DNA of 64,000 bases from Falsiroseomonas sp051860665 (GTDB taxonomy: Bacteria; Pseudomonadota; Alphaproteobacteria; Acetobacterales; Acetobacteraceae). The position numbers and the translations under genes were made by a program. The notes beneath the pieces are model-generated. The model was not told the origin of the DNA. It made no database searches and worked only from the letters and a program-made list of their open reading frames with translations. The stretch covers positions 12,303 to 76,302 of the forward strand of contig NZ_JBHYDM010000023.1 in assembly GCF_051860665.1 (NCBI RefSeq). The letters are read 5' to 3'. How positions within the stretch are numbered: the first letter of the stretch is position 1; every line of letters starts with the position of its first letter. Of this stretch, positions 32,679 to 40,534 are shown in pieces.

Positions 32679-33326
32679 ATGATGGACCAGGCGATGCCGG
32701 CGCTGTTCGCCTTGCTGGTCTCCGCCGGCTTGGCCCTGGCGGGGGGGCGCCTTGCGGCCCTTGGCGCAGTTGCCCTGGGGGCGGGGCTGGTGGTGGGCTG
32801 GATCTGGCTGCTGGGCGGGTTGTCGGCCTCCCCACGCCAATTGCCGGAACGCCTGCCGCCGCTGGCGCTGGCGATCCTCCTGCTGGCCGCGCTGAGCCTC
32901 TGGCGCAGGGCACCGCCCTGGCTGCTGGCGGGGCTTGGGGCCCTGGGCACGGGCTGGTGGATGGGCGGCGCGCCGCGCACCGGGGCCGACCTGGCGCAGG
33001 CCGCGCCGGTGATGGCCCTGGTTGCGCTTCATGCGCTGCTGGCGCTGCGGCTGCGCGGGGCGCGCGCGGTGCTGGCGGCGGCGCTGCTCTGGGCCGGGCT
33101 GGCGCTCGCCGGGCCGCCGGGGCCGGCGGCGCTTCTCGCCCTGGTGCTGCTGGGCGCCAGTATCGGCGCCCTGGCCGGACCACGCCCCGGCCTTGCGGCC
33201 GTCCTGCCCTTCGCCGCGGCGCTGGCCGCACTCGCCGCCCTGCCGGTGCTGGCGCGCGGCACGCCGCTGGATTGGGGCCTCGCCCTGCTGCCGCTGGCCG
33301 CCCTGCTGCCCTGGCCGCGCCGCTGA
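32679..33326 (+). CDS. Hydrophobic membrane protein, unknown function
   Basis: 215 residues, extremely rich in Leu and Ala, with about seven predicted membrane segments (LFALLVSAGLALAGG, LAILLLAALSLW, VMALVALHALLALRL and others). No conserved motif that I can name; arginines flank the helices in the usual inside-positive way. The gene ends 1 bp from the convergent hydrolase stop codon. Being open and consistent with codon bias I take it as real, but low-complexity composition makes homology hard to judge. Confidence 0.65.
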   Translation: MMDQAMPALFALLVSAGLALAGGRLAALGAVALGAGLVVGWIWLLGGLSASPRQLPERLPPLALAILLLAALSLWRRAPPWLLAGLGALGTGWWMGGAPRTGADLAQAAPVMALVALHALLALRLRGARAVLAAALLWAGLALAGPPGPAALLALVLLGASIGALAGPRPGLAAVLPFAAALAALAALPVLARGTPLDWGLALLPLAALLPWPRR

Positions 33327-33327
33327 C

Positions 33328-34125
33328 TCAGCCCAACAGGAAATCCCGCACCAGCGCCGCGCTGGCATCGGGGTCGGAGGCGGCGACGTGGTAGCTGTCG
33401 TTCTCCAGCACCACGAGGCGGGAGCCGGCGATGCGTTCCTGCCATTCCCGCACCTCGTCCACCGAGCCGAGGCCGCTGCCGGTGGTCGTCACCACCAGCG
33501 TCGGCGCTCGAATGCGCGAAACCTCCGCCGTGACATCCACGCCCGGCACCATCTGCAGAAAGCCCTGCAGCGTGCAGGAGGCGGTGCGGCCCATCATCCG
33601 CGTCCACCAGTCCAGCGCCGCGGGCGGCATGCGCGTGCCCATCCGCCCGGCATTGGAGGCGGCGACCCAGGCCGCCACACCTTCCGCCGCGATCTGCGCC
33701 CGCCAGCCCGGCGTGCGCCCGGCCATATTGGTCAGCGAGGCCGGGCCGCCCAGCACCGCCAGCTTCTCCACCAGCTCCGGATGCCGCGCGGCGACGGCGA
33801 GCGCGATGGTGCCGCCGATCTTGCCGCCCACCAGATGCACGCGCGCCACGCCCAGATGGCCGATCAGCGCCACCACGTCCGCCACCAGCTGGTTGAAGCG
33901 CCAGGGATGGTCCTCGGGCATCGGCGTCGATCCGCCATAGCCGCGCAGGTCCAGCCGCACCACGCGCGCCTGCCGCGCCAGGGCGGGCACGAAGGCGCGA
34001 AAGGCCTCGCCGCTTTCGGCCAGGCCGTGCAGCAGCAGCACGGTGGGCGCCGGCAGCCAGGGATCGGTGAAGTCATCGACCGTGTAGTGCAGGCTCACGC
34101 CCGGCGAGACCTCGAAATGGGGCAT
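33328..34125 (-). CDS. Alpha/beta-hydrolase-fold protein without nucleophile serine
   Basis: 265 residues from MPHFEVSPGVSLHY. The fold is clear (LLLHGLAESGE oxyanion region, VVRLDLRGYGGS, C-terminal histidine in ENDSYHVAASDP). At the nucleophile elbow G-x-S-x-G the sequence is GGKIGG: Lys102 replaces serine. Either chemistry differs (lyase-like or decarboxylase-like) or the protein binds without hydrolysis; a branch of the family with this lysine exists to my recollection. It starts 11 bp after the SDR gene stop, so the two are co-transcribed. Confidence 0.83.
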   Translation of the reverse strand: MPHFEVSPGVSLHYTVDDFTDPWLPAPTVLLLHGLAESGEAFRAFVPALARQARVVRLDLRGYGGSTPMPEDHPWRFNQLVADVVALIGHLGVARVHLVGGKIGGTIALAVAARHPELVEKLAVLGGPASLTNMAGRTPGWRAQIAAEGVAAWVAASNAGRMGTRMPPAALDWWTRMMGRTASCTLQGFLQMVPGVDVTAEVSRIRAPTLVVTTTGSGLGSVDEVREWQERIAGSRLVVLENDSYHVAASDPDASAALVRDFLLG

Positions 34126-34136
34126 TCGGAAAACCT

Positions 34137-34925
34137 TCAGATGCAGCGGGTGCCGCCGCCGTCGATGTCGATGTTCGTGCCGGTGATGAAGCCGGCGCGA
34201 TCGGAGCAGAGGAAGGCGACGAGGCCCGAAACCTCCTCCGCCGTGCCGAGCCGGCCGAGGGCCACGGAGGCGATGGCCGCCGCATTCTCCGCCGCCGGGT
34301 CCCGCCCGCTGCCGGCCGCGCCCTGCGCCACCAGCGCATCCCAGCGCGGGGTCGCGATGGGGCCTGGATTCACCCCCACCACCAGCACATTGTCCGGCGC
34401 GCAATCCTGCGCCAGCGCATGGGTGAAGCTGAGCAGCGAGGCGTTCACGCTGGAGCCCACGATATAGGTCGCGCGCGGCTGGTGGCCGGAGCGGCCGATG
34501 ATATTGATCACCCGCCCCCAGCGGCGCGCCCGCATCGGCGGCACCAGCAGCCGGGCGCAGCGCATAGTGCCCATCAGCTTCAGCTCGATGGATTTGCGCC
34601 AGGTGGCATCGTCGCTTTCGGCAATCCGGCCCATCGGCGTGGCGCCGGCATTGTTCACCAGGATGTCGATGCCCCCGAGGGCCGCCTGCGCCTGCGCCAC
34701 CGCCGCCTCCAGCGCCGCCGCATCCACCAGGTCCACGGCGATGGGCAGGGTGCGGCTGCCGGTCTCGGCGGCGATGGCGGCGGCGGCTTCCGCCAGGCGG
34801 TCCGCGCCGCGCGCCAGCATGGCCACCGCCACGCCCTCCGCCGCCAGCTCCCGCGCGATGGCGCGGCCGATGCCCATGGAGGCGCCGGTGACCAGCGCCC
34901 TCCTGCCCCTCAGGCCCAGTTCCAT
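34137..34925 (-). CDS. SDR-family oxidoreductase lacking the catalytic lysine
   Basis: 262 residues from MELGLRGRRALVTG. Cofactor motif TGASMGIG, LVNNAG, and GTNIDIDGGG at the C-terminus are standard. The catalytic segment reads TYIVGSSVNASL: Tyr154 is present but the lysine of YxxxK is Ser158, and the tetrad asparagine is replaced in IELKLMGT. This matches a distinct SDR branch with Y-I-x-G-x-x-x-N. Genuine redox activity needs testing. Coupled to the atypical hydrolase gene downstream. Confidence 0.85.
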   Translation of the reverse strand: MELGLRGRRALVTGASMGIGRAIARELAAEGVAVAMLARGADRLAEAAAAIAAETGSRTLPIAVDLVDAAALEAAVAQAQAALGGIDILVNNAGATPMGRIAESDDATWRKSIELKLMGTMRCARLLVPPMRARRWGRVINIIGRSGHQPRATYIVGSSVNASLLSFTHALAQDCAPDNVLVVGVNPGPIATPRWDALVAQGAAGSGRDPAAENAAAIASVALGRLGTAEEVSGLVAFLCSDRAGFITGTNIDIDGGGTRCI

Positions 34926-35028
34926 CCCATGCCCTTCCGTTTCCCCCGCCCCCAGTGGCGGGCAGCCCGCGCCGCTGTCAACCGGGCCAGCTTGCGGAAG
35001 CACCGGCGGCACCCAAACTGGAAAAAAG

Positions 35029-35799
35029 ATGCCGATCCTGAAGACCGCCCTCCTCCTCTTCGCCCTTTTCTTCCTGCTGCCGCTCGGCATCTCCGCCGCC
35101 ATCTACCAGTGGAACGGCGTGGGCCCGGGCTGGCAGACCGCCGACCGCGGCAGTGCCGGTCTGCTGCCCCCGGCCGCCGAGAAGCCGGAGGCGGTGGTGC
35201 GGATCTTCGCCGCCCCCACCGTGCGCTGGCGCGGCATCTTCGCGGTGCATAGCTGGGTGGTGCTGAAGCCGGAGGGGGCGGATGCCTATACGCGCTACGA
35301 CTATACCGCCTGGGGCGACCCGATCCGGGTGAACGGCTTTGCCGCCGATGGCCGCTGGTTTGGCCGGGCGCCGCAGCTGGTCTTCGCGGCCGATGGGCCG
35401 GAGGCCGAGGCCATGATTCCCCGCATGCAGGCGGCCATCGCCGATTACGCCTGGCGCAATCGTGGCGACTACCGGGTCTGGCCCGGCCCCAATTCCAATA
35501 CCTTCGTGGCCGCGGTGATGGAGGCGGTGCCGGGACTGCCCGCGGCGCTGCCGCCCAATGCCATCGGCAAGGATTTTCCCCATGACGGGCGCTGGCTGCG
35601 CCCCACCGGATCCGGCACCGGCATCCGCCTGACGCTGGGCGGCTATGCCGGGCTGACGCTCGGCTGGGTGGAGGGGATCGAGGTGAATATCCTGGGCGCC
35701 GTCGCCGGGCTCGACCTGCGGCGCCCGGCGCTGAAACTGCCCGGCCTCGGGCGGCTCGGGCTGGATCCGGTACCGGAGGCCGCGGCCGCCCTGCCGTAA
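35029..35799 (+). CDS. DUF3750-domain membrane-anchored protein
   Basis: 256 residues. The N-terminal helix (LLLFALFFLLPLGISAAIY) anchors it; the rest is the DUF3750 pattern: VVRIFAAPTVRWRGIFAVHSWV, YTRYDYTAWGDPIRVNG, WPGPNSNTFVAAV, IGKDFPHDGRW and a C-terminal GGYAGLTLGWVEGIEVN. The conserved His, Asn-Ser-Asn and His-Asp residues recall a papain-like/NlpC-P60-type active site, which is speculation. The ATG at 35029 has only an A-rich leader (GAAAAAAG). Confidence 0.88.
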   Translation: MPILKTALLLFALFFLLPLGISAAIYQWNGVGPGWQTADRGSAGLLPPAAEKPEAVVRIFAAPTVRWRGIFAVHSWVVLKPEGADAYTRYDYTAWGDPIRVNGFAADGRWFGRAPQLVFAADGPEAEAMIPRMQAAIADYAWRNRGDYRVWPGPNSNTFVAAVMEAVPGLPAALPPNAIGKDFPHDGRWLRPTGSGTGIRLTLGGYAGLTLGWVEGIEVNILGAVAGLDLRRPALKLPGLGRLGLDPVPEAAAALP

Positions 35800-35934
35800 A
35801 GGGCAGGTGGATCTGCTCCCGCATGGAACGCGGCGCGGCGCCCGGGCGTTGCCACCAGGATGCTTGCGGTCCGCCTTCGGAAGGCCTCCGCCGCGGCAGA
35901 GTCTTCGACTCCACTTCCGAAGGAAGGAAACGAC

Positions 35935-36393
35935 ATGCGCCTTGTGGCAACAGCCGCGTTGCTGGGGCTGGCAGCCTCCCTGGCCGCCGCCCCGGCGCTG
36001 GCCCAGGGTCCCCGCCAGGGACCGGGCGGCCCGGACCGCGAACCCAGCGTCACCGATCATGTGCAGACCGTCTCGGACCTCGCCGAGGTCTGCGACCCGC
36101 AGGTCCGCGGCATGCGGCGCTTCGAGGCGATCGCCTATTGCCAGGGCTTCCTGACCGGCGCCGGCCAGTATCACGCGCTGCTCTACCCGGCCGGCGGCCC
36201 GGCGCGGCCGCTGTTCTGCGTGCCGGGCGCGGGCCCCAGCATCGCCGAGACGGGCCTCGGCTTCGCCGCCTGGGCGCGCGCCAATCCGCGCTACGCCAAC
36301 GAGCCGGCGCTGGATGGCTTCCTGCGCTACGCGCAGGCGCAGTTCCCCTGCCCGCCGGCCGCCCCGCCAATGCGCAACCGCCCGTCCCGCTGA
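35935..36393 (+). CDS. Exported Rap1a/Tai-like protein
   Basis: 152 residues: signal peptide to ALAQ, then TVSDLAEVCD, AIAYCQGFLTGAGQYHALLYP, LFCVPGAGPSIAETGLGFAAWARANPRYANEPALDGFLRY and FPCP, quoted here in separate short parts of one domain. Four cysteines and the C-x-G-F-x-x-G / F-C-x-P / FPC layout match the Rap1a/Tai domain, first described as periplasmic immunity proteins against type VI amidase effectors but also found alone. AAGGAAGG precedes the ATG. No type VI genes are visible; an envelope role unrelated to immunity is possible. Confidence 0.72.
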   Translation: MRLVATAALLGLAASLAAAPALAQGPRQGPGGPDREPSVTDHVQTVSDLAEVCDPQVRGMRRFEAIAYCQGFLTGAGQYHALLYPAGGPARPLFCVPGAGPSIAETGLGFAAWARANPRYANEPALDGFLRYAQAQFPCPPAAPPMRNRPSR

Positions 36394-36410
36394 GCGAAAG
36401 GACCCCCATC

Positions 36411-36698
36411 ATGCGCGCCTTGCGCCTTGTTCTCCCCCTGGTCGCCGGGCTGGGCCTTTCGGCCTGCGGTGACCTCAACCAGACCCAGCAGCGGGTTGCG
36501 ACCGGCGCGCTGGGCGGCGGCGCCGTCGGCGGCGTGCTCGGCTCCTTCAGCGGCAATGCGGGGCTGGGCGCCCTGCTCGGCGCCGGTGTCGGCGGCGCGG
36601 GCGGCTATCTCTACGACCAGTCGCAGCCCCGCTACGACGACCGTCGCGGCCGCGGCGGCTATCGGGGCGGCTATCGCGGCGACGGCTACCGCCGCTGA
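36411..36698 (+). CDS. Glycine-zipper lipoprotein
   Basis: 95 residues. Lipoprotein signal with LGLSAC lipobox, then QQRVATGALGGGAVGGVLGSF and GLGALLGAGVGGAGGYLYD, the repeated G-x-x-x-G of the 17-kDa antigen/YMGG-like glycine-zipper domain, and an Arg-Gly-Tyr-rich tail. Such proteins associate with the outer membrane. It lies 17 bp after the Rap1a-like gene and 47 bp before the M23 gene, probably one operon. Confidence 0.82.
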   Translation: MRALRLVLPLVAGLGLSACGDLNQTQQRVATGALGGGAVGGVLGSFSGNAGLGALLGAGVGGAGGYLYDQSQPRYDDRRGRGGYRGGYRGDGYRR

Positions 36699-36745
36699 TC
36701 GGCTTGCCAGCAGGGGGCGAGGGGCGGCAAAGGCCCCTCACCCCC

Positions 36746-37237
36746 ATGGTGGCAGGTCTCGTGCGACGTCCCTTCCTTCTGGCCTGGCTGCTGCTGGCCG
36801 CGCCGGCGGCGGCCCAGCCCGCGCCAGGCGATCTCGCCCTTCCGCTCGGCGCGGCCTGCATCTCCTCCCCCTTCGGTGAAAGGCGCGATGCGGGGCCGCG
36901 CGCCTCCCGCAACCATCGCGGCATCGACCTGCCGGCGCCGGCCGGCGCCTGGGTGACGGCCGCGGCCGCGGGCCAGCTGGTGGCGGTCCGGCGGCGCGGT
37001 GCGGCGGGGCTGGAGGTGGAGATCCGGCACGAGGGCGGCTTCGCCACCCGCTATGCCCATCTCGGCAGCGTCGCCCCGGCGATCGCCAGCGGCCGCCGGC
37101 GCGTGGCGCGCGGCGAAAGGCTGGGCCGCATCGGCCGCAGCGGCATCACCTACGGCACGCATCTGCACTTCGAAGTGGTGGTGGGCGGCCAGCCGGTGGA
37201 CCCCGCCCCCTTCCTGCCGGTCGCCCCCTGCGGCTGA
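36746..37237 (+). CDS. Exported M23-family peptidase (LytM domain)
   Basis: 163 residues: signal peptide to AAAQ, then a lone LytM domain. Metal ligands are visible in NHRGIDLP (H-x-x-x-D), and HLHFEV (H-x-H), with TRYAHLGS between. Single-domain M23 proteins cut peptidoglycan cross-links or activate amidases. An in-frame start at 36704 lies before the signal peptide and is less likely. Neighbours encode other envelope proteins. Confidence 0.88.
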   Translation: MVAGLVRRPFLLAWLLLAAPAAAQPAPGDLALPLGAACISSPFGERRDAGPRASRNHRGIDLPAPAGAWVTAAAAGQLVAVRRRGAAGLEVEIRHEGGFATRYAHLGSVAPAIASGRRRVARGERLGRIGRSGITYGTHLHFEVVVGGQPVDPAPFLPVAPCG

Positions 37238-37330
37238 CCCCCGCCCGCTGCCTGCTGGGCCGCGAAACCATCCACCCGGCCCCGGCGAAGCCTGCCTGAC
37301 CCGGCGCGGCGCCGTGGAGGGAGCACGGGC

Positions 37331-38254
37331 ATGGAGCTGCGCGAGATGGGCTATTTCCTGGCGGCCAGCCAGACCCTGCACTTCACCCGCGCCGCGGCTT
37401 TGTGCGGCGTCACCCAGCCCACCCTGACGCGCGGCATCCAGAAGCTGGAGAAGGAACTCGGCGGGCCGCTTTTCGTGCGGGAGGGCGGCAGCACGCATCT
37501 GACCGCGCTCGGCCGCATGGTGCAGCCGCGGATCGAGGAGATCGTCGCGCGCAGCCGCTCCGTCCGCAAGCAGGCGGCGCTGCACCTGCGCCTGCAGGGC
37601 TCCGACCTCCGCCTCGGCATCATGTGCTCGCTCGGCCCCGCGCGCTTCGGGCCGCTGCTCGGGCGGTTCCGCGACGCGCAGCCGGGGATCGACCTGAGCC
37701 TGGCGGATGCGACGCCGGACCGGCTGGCGGAGCTGCTGCTGCAGGGGGAGCTGGACGCCGCGCTGATGGTGCAGCCGGAGGCCTTCCACGAACGGCTGAA
37801 GCCGGAGCCGCTCTATGCCGAGCGCTTCCTGGTGGCCTGCGCGCCGGGCCACCCCTTCGCGCAGCGCAAGGCCATCGCGATGCGCGACATGGACGGGCAG
37901 ACCTACCTCTCCCGCATCAATTGCGAGCATCGGGACGTGTTGGGCAGCCACCTGACGGCGGCGGGCGCCCGCCTGGTGCATGCCTGCCGCAGCGAGCGGG
38001 AGGACTGGATCCAGTGCCTGGTGGCCGCCGGCATGGGCGTGTGCTTCCTGCCGGAATTCAGCGCGGTGCAGGCGGGGCTGGTGCTGCGGCCGGTGGAGGA
38101 TGCGCCGCTGGCCCGCCAGGTCTGCCTGGTGACGGTGGCCGGCCGCCGCTGGTCCGGCCCGCTGGCGCGTTTCGTCGAGGCGCTGCGCCGCACCCGCTTC
38201 ACCACGCCGGCGGCGAATGACCAGCCCCATGCGCCGCGCGCATTGTTCCGATAG
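37331..38254 (+). CDS. LysR-family transcriptional regulator
   Basis: 307 residues. MELREMGYFLAASQTLHFTRAA opens the winged helix, with TQPTLTRGIQKLEKELG as recognition helix; LRLGIMCSLGPARFGPLLGRF begins the ligand-binding domain, and VAAGMGVCFLPEF is its usual C-terminal signature. Three or more cysteines in the ligand domain (MCSLG, CEHRD, CRSER) may be of note. No metabolic target gene lies next to it; the neighbours are small exported proteins, so the regulon is unknown. Confidence 0.92.
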   Translation: MELREMGYFLAASQTLHFTRAAALCGVTQPTLTRGIQKLEKELGGPLFVREGGSTHLTALGRMVQPRIEEIVARSRSVRKQAALHLRLQGSDLRLGIMCSLGPARFGPLLGRFRDAQPGIDLSLADATPDRLAELLLQGELDAALMVQPEAFHERLKPEPLYAERFLVACAPGHPFAQRKAIAMRDMDGQTYLSRINCEHRDVLGSHLTAAGARLVHACRSEREDWIQCLVAAGMGVCFLPEFSAVQAGLVLRPVEDAPLARQVCLVTVAGRRWSGPLARFVEALRRTRFTTPAANDQPHAPRALFR

Positions 38255-38347
38255 CGGCGGCGCATGAAGGCTGCGCCGGCGCGGCCGCATCCGGAAGTCT
38301 CCCCCAGGCGCCGGCCCTTGCCGCGCCGCCAAGAAGGAGAGAGTCCG

Positions 38348-38686
38348 ATGACGCTGCGCCGCACGATGTTCCTGGCCGCGAGCCTTCTGCTGGTCGTCCC
38401 CGCCGCCATGGCCCAGAGCTATCCGCGGGTGACCGGCACGGGCGAGAACATGATGGTGGACTATGGCCCCATGGGCCAGGGCACGCTGGTGGGCGGCGGC
38501 CGGGTGATGGTGACGGACCCCACCGGCATGGATGTGCGGGTGGTGCATTTCGACGCCATCTTCGCCCAGTCCCCCCGCCCCGGCTATGTGCCGCTGACCA
38601 TCGGATCCGGTGAATCGCAGGAGACGGTCTATGTGCCCGCCGGCATGGTGGACATGATGCGCCGGGCCCGCGGCACGGCTCGCTGA
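38348..38686 (+). CDS. Small exported protein, unknown function
   Basis: 112 residues with a clear signal peptide ending AAMAQ and a mature part beginning SYPRVTGTGENMMVDYGP, followed by GGGRVMVTDPTGMDV and VYVPAGMVDMMRRAR. No cysteines. A strong AAGGAGAG ribosome site precedes the ATG. I do not recognise a family; the beta-rich, glycine-spaced sequence suggests a small periplasmic beta domain. Confidence 0.72.
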   Translation: MTLRRTMFLAASLLLVVPAAMAQSYPRVTGTGENMMVDYGPMGQGTLVGGGRVMVTDPTGMDVRVVHFDAIFAQSPRPGYVPLTIGSGESQETVYVPAGMVDMMRRARGTAR

Positions 38687-38737
38687 GCGCCGCCGCCCGT
38701 CTTCACCCCTGGTGAAGGCGGGCCGGCTATCCTCGCG

Positions 38738-38782
38738 GTGTTTTCGACCGCCGGGCGATACCGCCCGGGCCGAAAACACTTT
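38738..38782 (+). terminator. Long two-part hairpin, probable terminator
   Basis: GTGTTTTCG (38738-38746) pairs with CGAAAACAC (38771-38779) and inside it CCGGGCG pairs with CGCCCGG around an ATAC loop; TTT AAT follows. A separate perfect hairpin CTTCACC-CCT-GGTGAAG lies at 38701-38717. Together they insulate the exported-protein gene from DUF4170. Confidence 0.6.
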
Positions 38783-38814
38783 AATGCTGCGCTGCGGCAT
38801 GACGCGAGGAATGG

Positions 38815-39027
38815 ATGATGAGCGAGCGGCAGGTCTGGATCGTCTGGGGCGGCATCTTCACGGATACCAGCTTCACCGTGCTGGAGCCGGGGACGGAGGA
38901 GCTGCACGGCCCCTATCCGGACGAGGCGACCGCCAATCGCGCCTGGCAGGACCACATGCGCCGCAAGGTGGATATCGCGACGCACCGGCTTTTCGTGATG
39001 CTGGCGAAGCCGCCCATCAAGGCCTGA
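38815..39027 (+). CDS. DUF4170-domain small protein
   Basis: 70 residues. VWIVWGGIFTDTSFTVLEPG, then GPYPDEATANRAWQ, and VDIATHRLFVML make up the DUF4170 pattern (W-x-x-G-G-x-x-T-D-T, G-P-Y, A-x-x-x-W, R-x-F-V). Cytoplasmic and of unknown role, widespread in alphaproteobacteria. A GCGAGGA site is followed by overlapping ATGs at 38815 and 38818, either of which could be used. Converges with the fatty acid hydroxylase gene 4 bp away. Confidence 0.85.
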   Translation: MMSERQVWIVWGGIFTDTSFTVLEPGTEELHGPYPDEATANRAWQDHMRRKVDIATHRLFVMLAKPPIKA

Positions 39028-39031
39028 CGGT

Positions 39032-39985
39032 TCAGCCTTCGGGCTGCCGCTTCGCCCTCGGCCGAAGGCGCCCCAGCGCGGCGCGCAGCCCCGCCACCTG
39101 CTGCGCCCAGAAACCGCCGGAGACGATCGCGGGATCGGCCCCCGGCACGCCGGTGGCCGGGTAGTGGCGCCGGTTCCAGTCGGCGGTCCCGAAGATCCAG
39201 TCCCAGACGGGCAGCAGCACGCCGTAGTTCACGCCCTGCACATCGGTGGCCTGCACGCCGTGATGCGCGCGGTGGAAGCGCGGCGAGACCAGCAGCCGCT
39301 CCCCCACCCGCCCGAAGCTGAGCCGCGCATTGGCGTGCGACAGGGATTCGACGATGCGGGTGGCCAGGACGATCACCGGGAACTGCGCCGGCGGCACGCC
39401 GATGGCGAGCGCCAGCAGGCCGAGCCAGATGGCGGCGATGATGTCATCGGCCAGGTGGTTGCGGTCATCGGTCCAGAAGGTCATCTGCTGCTGCGCGTGA
39501 TGCACCGCATGCAGCTCCCACCACCAGGGGATCGCGTGCTGCAGCCGGTGGCGCCAGTACTCGCCGAAATCCAGCACCACGATATAGACGGCCAGCGCCA
39601 GCAGCGGCGCCTCCCGCAGCGCGGGGAAGAGCGATTCCAGCGTCGGCGGCACCGCGCCGAAATCCACGATGGTGCCGTGCAGCCAGACCTGCAGCGGGCG
39701 GAACAGCACGAAGACCGCCAGCGGCAGGATGCCGAGGCGGATCAGCAGCGTGTAGAGGATATCGGTGCGCACCGGCCCATGGTCGTCCCAGCGCTCCACC
39801 GGCCGCCATTTTTCAAGTGTCCCGCAAAGCACGATGCAGACGGCGATCTGCACCAGGCCAAGCAGCGCAAAACCCAGCCAGTCGAAGGCCTCCTCCTCCC
39901 AGGCCATCAGGCCCAGGTCGTAGAGGGCGGGGATCACCCAGGCCTCGTGGACATGGGCGCGGATGGCGTCGAGCAGGTCGATCAT
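39032..39985 (-). CDS. Sterol desaturase / fatty acid hydroxylase family membrane protein
   Basis: 317 residues with four or more membrane helices and the three di-iron histidine boxes: HRLQH, HAVHH and HRAHH, plus another histidine pair region near SHANARLSFGR. The family hydroxylates or desaturates lipids, sterols, hopanoids or carotenoids; the substrate is unknown. Its ATG overlaps the MntR-like stop (ATGA at 39982-39985), so it is translated in concert with the metal regulator and likely shares its Mn-responsive promoter. Confidence 0.9.
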   Translation of the reverse strand: MIDLLDAIRAHVHEAWVIPALYDLGLMAWEEEAFDWLGFALLGLVQIAVCIVLCGTLEKWRPVERWDDHGPVRTDILYTLLIRLGILPLAVFVLFRPLQVWLHGTIVDFGAVPPTLESLFPALREAPLLALAVYIVVLDFGEYWRHRLQHAIPWWWELHAVHHAQQQMTFWTDDRNHLADDIIAAIWLGLLALAIGVPPAQFPVIVLATRIVESLSHANARLSFGRVGERLLVSPRFHRAHHGVQATDVQGVNYGVLLPVWDWIFGTADWNRRHYPATGVPGADPAIVSGGFWAQQVAGLRAALGRLRPRAKRQPEG

Positions 39986-40479
39986 GGCGCGGTCGTCCCC
40001 ACAGGCGCCGCGGGCCCGCCCGCCGTGGCCAGCAGGAAACGCTCGAAGGCGGCCAGCGTCGCGTCGCTCACATGGTGCTCGATGCCCTCGGCGTCAGCCT
40101 CCGCGATCTCCGCCGGCACGCCGAGGGCGGCCAGGAAGGCGACCACGGTCTGGTGGCGGGCGCGGACGCGGCGGGCCAGCTCATGCCCCGCCTCGGTCAG
40201 GAAGACGCCACGATAGGGCTTCGAATGCGCCAGGCCATCCCGCTTCAGGCGGCCGATGGTCTTGATGGCGGTGGCATGGGTGACGCCGAGGCGCCGCGCG
40301 ATATCGGTGGGCCGCGCCTCGGCATCGCGCTCCAGCAGGTCCGCGATGATCTCGACATAATCCTCGGCCAGGGCGGCGGCGCGGGCGGTGCGGGCGGAGG
40401 CATGGCGCGCGGCCTCATCCGCCCCCTCGGGCGCGGGGTCGGGAAGGGAATCGTCCGCGCTGGACTCGGCCGTGGTCAT
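39982..40479 (-). CDS. mntR: MntR-type (DtxR-family) manganese-responsive repressor
   Basis: 165 residues. YVEIIADLLERDAEARPTDIARRLGVTHATAIKTI is the DtxR-family helix-turn-helix (quoted in part: ARPTDIARRLGVTHAT), followed by GVFLTEAGHELARRVRARHQ and the metal-binding dimer domain with EADAEGIEHHVSD, whose Glu and two His are standard ligands. No SH3-like domain, as in MntR. It is separated from the metal ABC operon by 55 bp holding a palindrome that also occurs upstream of the transporter operon. Confidence 0.9.
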   Translation of the reverse strand: MTTAESSADDSLPDPAPEGADEAARHASARTARAAALAEDYVEIIADLLERDAEARPTDIARRLGVTHATAIKTIGRLKRDGLAHSKPYRGVFLTEAGHELARRVRARHQTVVAFLAALGVPAEIAEADAEGIEHHVSDATLAAFERFLLATAGGPAAPVGTTAP

Positions 40480-40516
40480 GGGGGGAACCTAGCACCGCGG
40501 AAGTTCGGTGCCAATT

Positions 40517-40532
40517 TGTGGCATAGGCTACA
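40517..40532. promoter_or_regulatory. Candidate MntR box in the mntR promoter
   Basis: TGTGGCATAGGCTACA, an imperfect dyad that matches 13 of 16 bases of the perfect palindrome upstream of the transporter operon. It lies 38 bp upstream of the mntR start and just after the stop of the last permease gene. Confidence 0.65.
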
Positions 40533-40534
40533 TT

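Noticed and set aside
36686..38800. Minus-strand 704-codon frame opposite M23 and LysR genes
   Set aside because: Antisense composition without domains; real genes are on the plus strand.
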